Shown: positions 1-5,566 of the stretch, in pieces
Numbering within the stretch: the stretch's first letter is position 1
How the letters are laid out: each line of letters starts with the position of its first letter
Assembly (NCBI GenBank): GCA_965368175.1
Contig: CBDULX010000120.1
Coordinates: forward strand, 1 to 9,352
Direction of reading: 5' to 3'
DNA from: CBDULX01 sp965368175
Lineage (GTDB): Bacteria > Pseudomonadota > Gammaproteobacteria > SZUA-229
Length of the DNA: 9,352 nucleotides
Notes under the pieces: model-generated
Databases searched by the model: none
Told to the model about the DNA's origin: nothing
What the model saw: only the letters and a program-made list of their open reading frames with translations
Translations under genes and position numbers: made by a program

Positions 1-49
1 CCTGCATCCGTGCAGTCGTGCTCACGCCCCTTACCTGCGTCCATGCAGG
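1..49. repeat. Two imperfect palindromes of a REP-like intergenic repeat
   Basis: Positions 1-15 read CCTGCATCCGTGCAG and 34-49 read CCTGCGTCCATGCAGG. They are two copies of one element, 33 bp apart and differing at three positions. Each is nearly self-complementary, with arms CCTGC/GCAGG around a TCC core, so each could form a small hairpin. They lie beyond the 3' end of fabB. Short palindromes like this are common as dispersed intergenic repeats in gammaproteobacterial genomes. Calling it REP-like is an inference, because only two copies are visible and copy number elsewhere cannot be seen. The first copy starts at the window edge and may be cut. Confidence 0.5.
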
Positions 50-50
50 C

Positions 51-174
51 AACGCGAATCAACGCAAATAAAATTAATGCTTTTTTTGTGCTCCTCTAGC
101 TAGAAGCATAATGTATAAGATGTAGCTAGTTGCCTAAAAACCGATCTACTAAAATATTCGCGTTAATTCGCGTT
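51..174. repeat. Spaced 19-bp inverted repeat, possible relic of a small intergenic element
   Basis: The arm at 51-69 (AACGCGAATCAACGCAAAT) matches the reverse complement of the arm at 156-174 (ATTCGCGTTAATTCGCGTT) at 17 of 19 positions. Each arm is itself about two copies of a 10-base unit, AACGCGAATT. The 86 bp between the arms hold the perfect 10-bp palindrome TCTAGCTAGA (95-104) and a second TAGCTAG at 123-129. No coding region or transposase is present. The layout fits a non-autonomous miniature element or a pair of dispersed simple repeats, but no target-site duplication is clear. I see no strong intrinsic terminator for fabB in this stretch. Confidence 0.5.
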
Positions 175-184
175 TTCTTTAATA

Positions 185-1405
185 TTAGCCTTTATATTTT
201 TGCAGTACCAGGCAGGCATTGGTGCCGCCAAAACCGAAATTGTTGCTAAGTACGGTGTTCAGCTCGGCATTATCCACACGCTGGGTGACGATTGGCATAT
301 CGGTTACTGCTTCATCCATGGTTTCGATATTGGCAGATGCCTGAATGAACTTGTTCTCCATCATCAGCAGGCAATAAATCACTTCATGAGCGCCGGCCGC
401 CCCCAGAGAATGTCCTGCCAGGGACTTACTTGAGCTGATAGGGGGAATAGTTTGGCCGGCAAACACTTCGCGGATGGCTTCAATTTCTTTCACATCGCCT
501 ACGGGCGTGCTGGTGCCATGGGTATTGATGTAATCAATCGGTACATCCAGATCGGCCATGGCCATCTGCATGCAGCGCACTGCACCTTCGCCAGAGGGGG
601 CCACCATATCGAAGCCATCAGAATTGGCGCCGTAACCGGTAACTTCGGCATAGATTCTGGCGCCACGTTTCAGGGCATGTTCCAGTTCTTCCAGTACCAC
701 CACGGCACCACCACCGGCGATGACAAAACCGTCGCGGTTGGTATCATAGGTTCGGGAGGCTTTTTCCGGGGTTTCGTTGTACTTGGATGACAGGGCGCCC
801 ATGCCGTCGAACAGCATGCTTAAAGTCCAGTGCTCTTCTTCACCACCACCGGCGAATACTATGTCCTGTTTACCCATCTGGATCATTTCCACGCCATTGC
901 CAATACAGTGAGTACTGGTGGCGCAGGCTGAGCTGATGGAGTAGTTCACACCCTTGATTTTAAATGGTGTGGCCAGGCAGGCTGAAACGGTGCTGGTCAT
1001 TACCCGGGGCACCATATAGGGGCCAACACGACGAATGCCTTTTTCTCGCAGTATGTCTACTGCGTTCATCTGATTCACTGGAGAACCACCGCCGGAACCC
1101 ATGATCAGGCCGGTACGGGGGGTGGACACCAGTTCCGGGGTGAGGCTGGCATCATCGATGGCCTGTTGCATGGCAATATAAGCATAGGCGGCGGCATCTC
1201 CCATAAAACGCTTCACTTTGCGATCTATATGGGCGTCTATATCTATATCTATGCTGCCAGCGACATGACTGCGCATGCCCATGTCTTTATACTCTTGCTG
1301 AAAGCTAATGCCGGATTTGCCTTCCCGTAGAGATTCAGTAACACTTTTTTTGTCATTGCCCAGACATGACACTATGCCCAGGCCGGTGATTACTACTCGT
1401 TTCAT
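185..1405 (-). CDS. fabB: Beta-ketoacyl-ACP synthase I (FabB)
   Basis: This cytosolic condensing enzyme of type II fatty acid synthesis elongates acyl-ACP with malonyl-ACP. FabB is the family member needed to extend the cis-3-decenoyl-ACP made by FabA, which commits the chain to unsaturated fatty acids. The 406 residues match the usual FabB length. The nucleophile is Cys161 in SSACATSTH, followed by His296 in NTHGTST and Lys327/His332 in KSLAGHSLGAAGAHE, giving the Cys-His-His triad. The glycine-rich end NNFGFGGTNA is present near 388-397. The start 12 bp after the fabA stop gives the canonical N-terminus MKRVVITGLG. The ribosome binding site is poor, so translational coupling to fabA is likely. 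An Ile-Asp repeat at residues 52-57 is encoded by a hexanucleotide repeat. FabF is the alternative, but the FabA neighbour and the sequence strongly favour FabB. Confidence 0.97.
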   Translation of the reverse strand: MKRVVITGLGIVSCLGNDKKSVTESLREGKSGISFQQEYKDMGMRSHVAGSIDIDIDAHIDRKVKRFMGDAAAYAYIAMQQAIDDASLTPELVSTPRTGLIMGSGGGSPVNQMNAVDILREKGIRRVGPYMVPRVMTSTVSACLATPFKIKGVNYSISSACATSTHCIGNGVEMIQMGKQDIVFAGGGEEEHWTLSMLFDGMGALSSKYNETPEKASRTYDTNRDGFVIAGGGAVVVLEELEHALKRGARIYAEVTGYGANSDGFDMVAPSGEGAVRCMQMAMADLDVPIDYINTHGTSTPVGDVKEIEAIREVFAGQTIPPISSSKSLAGHSLGAAGAHEVIYCLLMMENKFIQASANIETMDEAVTDMPIVTQRVDNAELNTVLSNNFGFGGTNACLVLQKYKG

Positions 1406-1417
1406 TCTAATGCTTAC

Positions 1418-1933
1418 CTAAAAGTTTTCGGTGTTCTTAAACAGTCCTACCCGCAAACCTTTTGCAGTATATATTTCACGGTCGTCTACGAAAACCGATC
1501 CATCGGCAATACCCATGATCAGACCGCGGGCAATGACACGTTTAAGGTTGATCTGATAACTGACGACTTTGGCCGTGGGTAAAACCTGCCCGGTAAATTT
1601 TACTTCACCAACACCCAGCGCACGTCCTTTACCCTCAAAGCCTTTCCAGCCGAGATAAAAGCCCACCAGTTGCCACATGGCATCCAGACCAAGACAGCCC
1701 GGCATGACAGGGTCACCTGGAAAGTGGCATTCAAAAAACCATAAACCCGGGGCTATATCCAGTTCAGCTCGGATTTCTCCCTTGCCGTACTCGCCTCCTT
1801 CCTCGGAAATGTGGCTGATACGGTCCATCATCAGCATGTTGGGAACCGGTAGTTGTGCATTACCCGGTCCGAACAGTTCACCATGGCCACATTTAAGCAG
1901 TTCTTCACGGCTAAAAGCGCTTTGTCTCGTCAT
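1418..1933 (-). CDS. fabA: 3-hydroxydecanoyl-ACP dehydratase/isomerase (FabA)
   Basis: FabA dehydrates 3-hydroxydecanoyl-ACP to trans-2-decenoyl-ACP and isomerises it to cis-3-decenoyl-ACP, the branch point of anaerobic unsaturated fatty acid synthesis. It is a cytosolic hot-dog-fold homodimer. The 171 residues are close to the 172 of E. coli FabA. The catalytic pair is at the expected positions, His70 in FECHFPGDPVMPG and Asp84 in CLGLDAMWQLVGFYLGW. The later GEVKFTGQVLP segment is also conserved. It is the first gene of a fabA-fabB unit, with fabB 12 bp downstream. The leader has a run of seven C (minus strand, 1968-1974) after a possible -10 TACAAT (1975-1980), but I see no good -35 box, no recognisable FabR or FadR site and only a weak ribosome binding site. 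FabZ is excluded by length and by the FabA-type motifs. Confidence 0.98.
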   Translation of the reverse strand: MTRQSAFSREELLKCGHGELFGPGNAQLPVPNMLMMDRISHISEEGGEYGKGEIRAELDIAPGLWFFECHFPGDPVMPGCLGLDAMWQLVGFYLGWKGFEGKGRALGVGEVKFTGQVLPTAKVVSYQINLKRVIARGLIMGIADGSVFVDDREIYTAKGLRVGLFKNTENF

Positions 1934-2066
1934 CTAAAGGACAGCCCTGTTATCTTAAATCGTATAAGGGGGGGATTGTATAGGAAATGTTGGCTGGATG
2001 GTATGCAGATAATCAAGACGAAGCCGGTGATTTAGCTATTTAAAGGATGAAATTGCCGTTTTTTTG

Positions 2067-2101
2067 ATCGAGGTCCGGTAGATCGACTACCGGACCTTGA
2101 T
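2067..2101. other. Long perfect hairpin/palindrome between the DUF4426 gene and fabA
   Basis: AGGTCCGGTAG (2071-2081) is exactly complementary to CTACCGGACCT (2087-2097) around the loop ATCGA. After one G/T position (2070/2098) three more outer pairs can form. The stem begins 11 bases after the stop codon of the minus-strand DUF4426 gene, as a terminator would. However, the seven-T run at 2059-2065 lies on the plus strand, so the minus-strand RNA has seven A after the hairpin rather than U. It could be a non-canonical terminator, an mRNA 3' stabiliser, or a DNA operator about 140 bp upstream of fabA. Confidence 0.6.
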
Positions 2102-2112
2102 GTTATATGAAC

Positions 2113-2562
2113 TCAATCGGTAAAAAACTGCTGGTCAAACTTGACCGTGGTGGATCTGGACTGGCCGACTGGAGTGGTTTTGATTTCAAACTTAAGGGTC
2201 TCACGGTGACTGACCTGGGCCTGGGCGAGATAGTAAATGGCATTTGCCTCAACCACCTCTTTGAATTCGAGATCTTTTATCTGGCCGGTAAGATTACTGG
2301 CAAATCCGGAGACATTGGCTTTCACTGGTGTGGTGTGCCCCTTATCTTTTTTTAGAACCGCAATGTTCACAACCAGACGGTTGTTGCGGCGCGTGAGCTG
2401 ATAGGCTTTGGCTATTTCAGGAGTGAGAGTATCACTTCTGAAGGCATTATAATGAACCACATAGTCACCAAAGCTTTTTGAATTTTCGGCATAAGCATTG
2501 AAAGCCAGAAGGCTGCTTATGGTCAGGAGTGTGCCTATCGTATATTTTTTTATTAAAATCAT
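2113..2562 (-). CDS. DUF4426 family exported protein
   Basis: This 149-residue protein has a clear signal peptide: basic residues Lys5-Lys6, a hydrophobic core at about 8-22 and an AYA-E signal peptidase I site after Ala25, giving a mature protein of about 124 residues in the periplasm. The FGDYVVHYNAF motif at 31-41, the following PEIAKAYQLTRR segment and a beta-rich remainder match my recollection of the DUF4426 family of gammaproteobacterial periplasmic proteins. No cysteine suggests a lipoprotein. Function is unknown. It is probably monocistronic, with a hairpin just after the stop and a 187-bp gap upstream. The start is well supported by AGAGAGG seven bases upstream. The spacer between them is almost all C, which is unusual. 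Confidence 0.8.
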   Translation of the reverse strand: MILIKKYTIGTLLTISSLLAFNAYAENSKSFGDYVVHYNAFRSDTLTPEIAKAYQLTRRNNRLVVNIAVLKKDKGHTTPVKANVSGFASNLTGQIKDLEFKEVVEANAIYYLAQAQVSHRETLKFEIKTTPVGQSRSTTVKFDQQFFTD

Positions 2563-2576
2563 AGGGGGGCCTCTCT
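2563..2576 (-). promoter_or_regulatory. Ribosome binding site of the DUF4426 gene with a six-C spacer
   Basis: On the minus strand AGAGAGG (2570-2576) is followed by CCCCCCT and then the ATG at 2560-2562. The Shine-Dalgarno match is good and the seven-base spacing is near optimal, which fixes the start. The homopolymeric spacer could change length by slippage and so alter translation efficiency. That effect is inferred. Confidence 0.65.
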
Positions 2577-2623
2577 TCAGTCGTTCTGATAATCATTTAT
2601 TAGTACAACTATAGTGCAGTATC

Positions 2624-2634
2624 ACCTTTAAGGT
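2624..2634. other. Short palindrome in the DUF4426-S24 intergenic region
   Basis: The 187-bp gap between the S24 gene and the DUF4426 gene (2563-2749) contains the perfect 11-bp palindrome ACCTTTAAGGT here. Downstream of it on the minus strand is a -10-like TATAGT (2608-2613), but I see no acceptable -35 box. A 6-bp inverted repeat ATTTCA/TGAAAT lies at 2664-2687, and TTATTTCAA (2662-2670) repeats a motif found upstream of the S24 gene. There is no convincing intrinsic terminator for the S24 gene. A promoter for the DUF4426 gene is expected in this stretch. Confidence 0.3.
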
Positions 2635-2749
2635 ACCACCACTTACTTATCTGTTGAAGTCTTATTTCAAAGCTTAAGAACTGAAATTAATTGTATTTAC
2701 CGGGTATAAGTAAAAACGAATGTGTTGAGGCTGCTGTACAGTCGTTGTA

Positions 2750-3214
2750 TCAGTTGTAGTTACGAATAACGCCGGCCACTATACCCAGCACCTGAACCTC
2801 GGAGTTTTTCAGCATAATGGGCCCCATGTCCGGATTGGCCGGTTGCAGACGGATGCCATCGACTTCAATGTAAAACTTTTTCAAAGTTACCTGTTCACCA
2901 TGAATTAGAGCAACTACCGACTGGCCGTTTTCTGCGGATTCTCGTTTTTCAACGATGATGATGTCACCATCCTCTATATTGTCATCGATCATGGAATGAC
3001 CACGCACCTTCAGGGCATAGGTATTTCTGCGAACCATATGGGCAGGCACAGAGACCTGCTCATGGTGCTCCACCCGTTCAATGGGGTTTCCTGCGGTGAT
3101 GGTTCCCAGCAAGGGAATATCGCACAGTTCGATTTCCGGGTAATCGGCAGGCACGAGGTTCGCTACCCAGGTCGGGTGCTGGTGTTTGGGAATCAGCAGA
3201 CTCAGTTTGTTCAT
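2750..3214 (-). CDS. LexA/UmuD-like S24 autoprotease without a DNA-binding domain
   Basis: The 154 residues are almost entirely a LexA/UmuD-type S24 peptidase domain (about 32-152). Seen directly: a likely self-cleavage site Ala41-Gly42 in LLGTITAGNP, the serine nucleophile Ser74 in GHSMIDDNIEDGD and the general base Lys112 in EQVTLKKF, spaced as in LexA, plus the closing GIVAGVIRN. LexA's roughly 70-residue winged helix is missing. Only about 31 unrelated residues precede the domain, and an in-frame TAG at 3248-3250 rules out a longer start. The architecture (41-residue arm plus 113-residue core) is UmuD-like, but the cleavage site and core look more like LexA, and no umuC-like gene is near. 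RecA-stimulated self-cleavage is a family-based inference. Possible roles are polymerase accessory, antagonist of LexA by heterodimerisation, or signal sensor. Calling it the chromosomal LexA would be wrong. Confidence 0.85.
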   Translation of the reverse strand: MNKLSLLIPKHQHPTWVANLVPADYPEIELCDIPLLGTITAGNPIERVEHHEQVSVPAHMVRRNTYALKVRGHSMIDDNIEDGDIIIVEKRESAENGQSVVALIHGEQVTLKKFYIEVDGIRLQPANPDMGPIMLKNSEVQVLGIVAGVIRNYN

Positions 3215-3230
3215 GGAAATGGCTTCACAA

Positions 3231-3290
3231 ATTTCAATAAAATGATACTAGGAACAAAATGAGAACAAATCAAGTTTTATTTCAATAAAA
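3231..3290. repeat. 12-bp direct repeats bracketing the S24 promoter
   Basis: ATTTCAATAAAA occurs exactly at 3231-3242 and again at 3279-3290, 48 bp apart. One copy lies just downstream of the putative -10 box and the other just upstream of the putative -35 box of the S24 gene. The upstream copy is part of a 16-bp palindrome (3275-3290) with arms TTTTATT and AATAAAA. Such placement suggests paired operator sites and possibly looping, but the region is AT-rich and there is no direct evidence of a binding protein. The upstream copy also overlaps the U-tract of the preceding terminator. Confidence 0.5.
3245..3273 (-). promoter_or_regulatory. Putative promoter of the S24 gene with GTTC-N7-GTTC in the spacer
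   Basis: On the minus strand TTGATT (3268-3273) and TAGTAT (3245-3250) are separated by exactly 17 bp. Each box matches the sigma-70 consensus at four of six positions. The spacer consists of GTTC-N7-GTTC (3252-3266) plus one base at each end. GTTC-N7-GTTC is the established LexA operator spacing in Alphaproteobacteria, whereas gammaproteobacterial LexA uses CTGT-N8-ACAG, which is absent here. A start near 3238 would leave a leader of about 24 nt with no clear Shine-Dalgarno. The promoter call is moderate and the operator call is inferred. Confidence 0.45.
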
Positions 3291-3323
3291 CCATAGATTT
3301 AAGTGTATAACCTAAATCTATGG
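3286..3323 (-). terminator. Intrinsic terminator of the rnd-DUF3549 operon
   Basis: Seven bases after the DUF3549 stop, the minus strand carries an 11-bp perfect stem, CCATAGATTTA pairing with TAAATCTATGG (3313-3323 and 3291-3301), around an 11-base loop. It is followed by TTTTATT. The position and the following U-rich tract fit a Rho-independent terminator. The stem is AT-rich and so relatively weak. It separates the rnd operon from the S24 gene. Confidence 0.7.
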
Positions 3324-3329
3324 TGAAGA

Positions 3330-4352
3330 TTATTGGGTAAAGTCTTTAAATAATCGGCCAATGGCGCTGGAAAGCTTCTCGGAGCGATTGCTATTACGAA
3401 TCGCCTGGTTCAGGTGCTCCTGCATACCCGGAATATTGATCAGATCGATGATAACCAGGTTGAAAAACTCCTGACCTTCCTTGCAGCGGGCCAGCTGCTC
3501 CAGAAAAGCCAGCATCAGCTCCGGTGATTTCAATGTTAGCCAGCAGCGTCCAGATATTGATGCCAGTACTTCCGGGTTAATTCCAGCCTCAGATGCCAGT
3601 ACCCGTTTCACCTGTTGCTGGGCCAGTTGGGTATTATCGGCATTGGACAGGGCACGCAGGCACATGGATACCAGGTTGTGGTCTATTGGCGTTTTGCTCA
3701 ATATTGTTTGCAGGCGATCCGCCAGAGCCTGGCTCAGTTCATCGGGAATGCGTTCATGTTCCAGACATTGCGAGAGAGCATCAAGGGGTTGTTCTGGTAG
3801 CTGGCTGATGGCCTGTTGCAAAAGTTTGGCGTTACCCTCTTCGTCCAGTCTGCAGGCCACATCGGCAATACCCTGAAAGCCTACGAAGGCCCATTGCTCA
3901 TAGCCCGGTGTACCGGCAAAGTAGTCCCGGGCATGTTCATAGAATTGTGAGGGCGCTTGCTGGAGTAACCTGGCCACTTTGGCGTGGAAAACGGCCATAT
4001 GCTCCTGCTTGGGTTTGAAACCGTAAGGATTGTTGTCATCCTGGTCATCCTCCTGTTCTTTTTTGAGCAGGCGTGAAAGGAAATCGTCGCGGATGACGGG
4101 TGTGAGACAGCCTTTGGCGTCCAGTGGAAATCTCAGAAACCAGATCACCAGATCCTGCGGCTTATCATTATGCCACACCAGAATGCCCAGCCAGGCCTGC
4201 TGTTGCAGGGGGTACGGGTAGGGGATTTCAGCCTGTTCGAATGCCAGGAAAGTGTCGGCCTCGACAGGCTGTATGCGTCGGCCCATATCGAAAACCCGGT
4301 ACTGGGTACCGGCCTGATTGAGGAAATCACTGATTCCAGAAACATCAGCCAT
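3330..4352 (-). CDS. DUF3549 family protein, co-transcribed with rnd
   Basis: I recognise this 340-residue protein as a DUF3549 family member from its opening (a short helix, then YRVFDMGRRIQPV at about 18-30), the YPYPLQQQAWLGILVWH segment at about 45-61 and the WFLRFPLD stretch near 71-78. There is no signal peptide or membrane helix, so it is probably cytosolic. An acidic linker (residues about 98-108) separates a beta-rich N-terminal part from an all-helical C-terminal half that looks like an alpha-helical repeat scaffold. No catalytic motif is visible and the function is unknown. It starts one base after the rnd stop, so coupled translation with RNase D is very likely. A terminator follows the stop codon. 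Linkage to rnd hints at a role in RNA metabolism, but that is inference only. Confidence 0.85.
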   Translation of the reverse strand: MADVSGISDFLNQAGTQYRVFDMGRRIQPVEADTFLAFEQAEIPYPYPLQQQAWLGILVWHNDKPQDLVIWFLRFPLDAKGCLTPVIRDDFLSRLLKKEQEDDQDDNNPYGFKPKQEHMAVFHAKVARLLQQAPSQFYEHARDYFAGTPGYEQWAFVGFQGIADVACRLDEEGNAKLLQQAISQLPEQPLDALSQCLEHERIPDELSQALADRLQTILSKTPIDHNLVSMCLRALSNADNTQLAQQQVKRVLASEAGINPEVLASISGRCWLTLKSPELMLAFLEQLARCKEGQEFFNLVIIDLINIPGMQEHLNQAIRNSNRSEKLSSAIGRLFKDFTQ

Positions 4353-4353
4353 A

Positions 4354-5505
4354 TTATTTAACCACCAGTTTACCCTGTTGTGATGACAGGCTTAGTTTGC
4401 CATCAAGAAATTCCAGGAGTTGTTGTCCACCATGTAGTTTGCGCCAGCCTTTAAGTAATTCAAGGTTACGCTCCCCGGATACAAGAGCTTCCAGTTGTTT
4501 GCGGCTGGCAAGACTGCTGGGGTTGATATTGTGTTGCTGGGCACTGAGCTTGAGCAGGCCCTGCAGGGTATCCACCAGCGCATCCTGCTGGGGACGAAGT
4601 TTAAATTTTTTGGGTAGCTGGGGCCAGTCCTGTTTGTCGATTGCCAGACCCCGGTTTATGCATTCAACCAGTTGTCTGAGGTCATCATCGTTAACCCTGA
4701 ATTTGCCCAGTGAACGCAGGGCGCGAATCTTGTCTGGATCGGCTGGTTTCTGAATGGCCAGGTCGATCAGGGTATCGTCGGGCAAAATCCTGCGTCTAGG
4801 CCGGTTGCGGGCGATGGCTGTGCTCTCACGCCAGCTGGCCAGCTGTTGCAATATGGCGAGCTGCTGGCCTCGTAGTCGTTGATGGCCTTTGACTCTGCGC
4901 CAGATGTTTACCAGATCCACCTGATAATTCTGGTTCTGGCTGAGCAGGGCGAAGTCTTCGGCCAGCCAGTCCAGTCGACCCAGCTTCTCCAGTTTTTGTT
5001 CCATATCCGGAAATAACTGGGCCAGATACAACACATCATGGGCCGCGTATTCCAGCTGTTTATCACTCAGTGGCCGTTTCATCCAGTCGGTACGGGTCTG
5101 GGATTTATCCAGATCAACATCGAGACAGGTTTTGACCAGTGCGGCATAACCGACCTGCTCGCCATAGCCCAGCAGGGTGGCCGCAACCTGGGTGTCAAAG
5201 ACAGGATCTGGCAGGCAGCCGAAATCATGGTGAAAAATTTCCAGGTCCTGACCAGCGGCATGGAAAACCTTGATAATATTGGTGTTGCGGAATAAGGCCA
5301 GTAAAGGCTCGAAGTCTTTCAATGGTAAAGGGTCGATGCAGGCAGTGTGTTGTCCGTCACCTAGCTGGATGAGTGCCAGCTCGGGGTAATAAGTGGTTTC
5401 CCGGTGGAATTCGGTATCGATACACAGAAATCGGCTATGCTCAAATAGTTGACAGCATGCCTCAAAAGCTTGCTGGGTCTCGATGTAGTCAATGGTCATA
5501 GGCAT
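4354..5505 (-). CDS. rnd: Ribonuclease D
   Basis: RNase D is a 3'-to-5' exoribonuclease that trims tRNA precursors and other structured small RNAs. The 383 residues compare with 375 in E. coli. The N-terminal DEDDy exonuclease domain shows Exo I with Asp30 and Glu32 in FLCIDTEFHRE, Exo II with Asp87 in FHAAGQDLEIF, and Exo III with Tyr153 and Asp157 in YAAHDVLYL. An HRDC nucleic-acid-binding domain follows at about 205-285 (WRRVKGHQRLRGQQLAIL onward), then a C-terminal helical region. Start codons at 5505 or 5499 are both possible and neither has a clear ribosome binding site. The longer form is given. A possible -10 TACAAT lies at 5533-5538 without a good -35. The first gene of a two-gene operon with the DUF3549 gene, it is divergent from the diguanylate cyclase gene. 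Confidence 0.96.
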   Translation of the reverse strand: MPMTIDYIETQQAFEACCQLFEHSRFLCIDTEFHRETTYYPELALIQLGDGQHTACIDPLPLKDFEPLLALFRNTNIIKVFHAAGQDLEIFHHDFGCLPDPVFDTQVAATLLGYGEQVGYAALVKTCLDVDLDKSQTRTDWMKRPLSDKQLEYAAHDVLYLAQLFPDMEQKLEKLGRLDWLAEDFALLSQNQNYQVDLVNIWRRVKGHQRLRGQQLAILQQLASWRESTAIARNRPRRRILPDDTLIDLAIQKPADPDKIRALRSLGKFRVNDDDLRQLVECINRGLAIDKQDWPQLPKKFKLRPQQDALVDTLQGLLKLSAQQHNINPSSLASRKQLEALVSGERNLELLKGWRKLHGGQQLLEFLDGKLSLSSQQGKLVVK

Positions 5506-5566
5506 TTTACGATGGCTGCTAACAGGGTGCCTATTGTACCCGTAATTCGAAAGGATACTTTAGGGA

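Noticed and set aside
452..790. Plus-strand frame of 112 codons antisense to fabB
   Set aside because: It is entirely inside fabB, whose catalytic residues and length are all intact. Its His/Gly-rich translation reflects the antisense of conserved codons.
2059..2101. Canonical intrinsic terminator for the DUF4426 gene
   Set aside because: The stem is strong, but the T-run lies on the opposite side for a minus-strand transcript, so only a hairpin of uncertain role is called.
2734..2741. CTGTACAG palindrome just downstream of the S24 gene, considered as an SOS box
   Set aside because: The gammaproteobacterial LexA box is CTGT-N8-ACAG. Here the halves abut with no spacer, and the site is at the 3' end of the gene, so it is most likely chance.
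3215..3329. A missing N-terminal LexA winged helix upstream of the S24 gene, implying a frameshifted lexA
   Set aside because: Only 115 bp separate it from the DUF3549 stop, too short for the domain. The space contains a terminator and promoter-like sequences rather than coding remnants.
3481..3876. Plus-strand reading frame of 131 codons antisense to the DUF3549 gene
   Set aside because: It is serine- and cysteine-rich, has no supported ribosome binding site and lies wholly inside a recognised gene, so it is a shadow frame.
5525..5540. Small inverted repeat GGGT/ACCC between rnd and the diguanylate cyclase gene as an operator
   Set aside because: The arms are only four bases, which is expected by chance.
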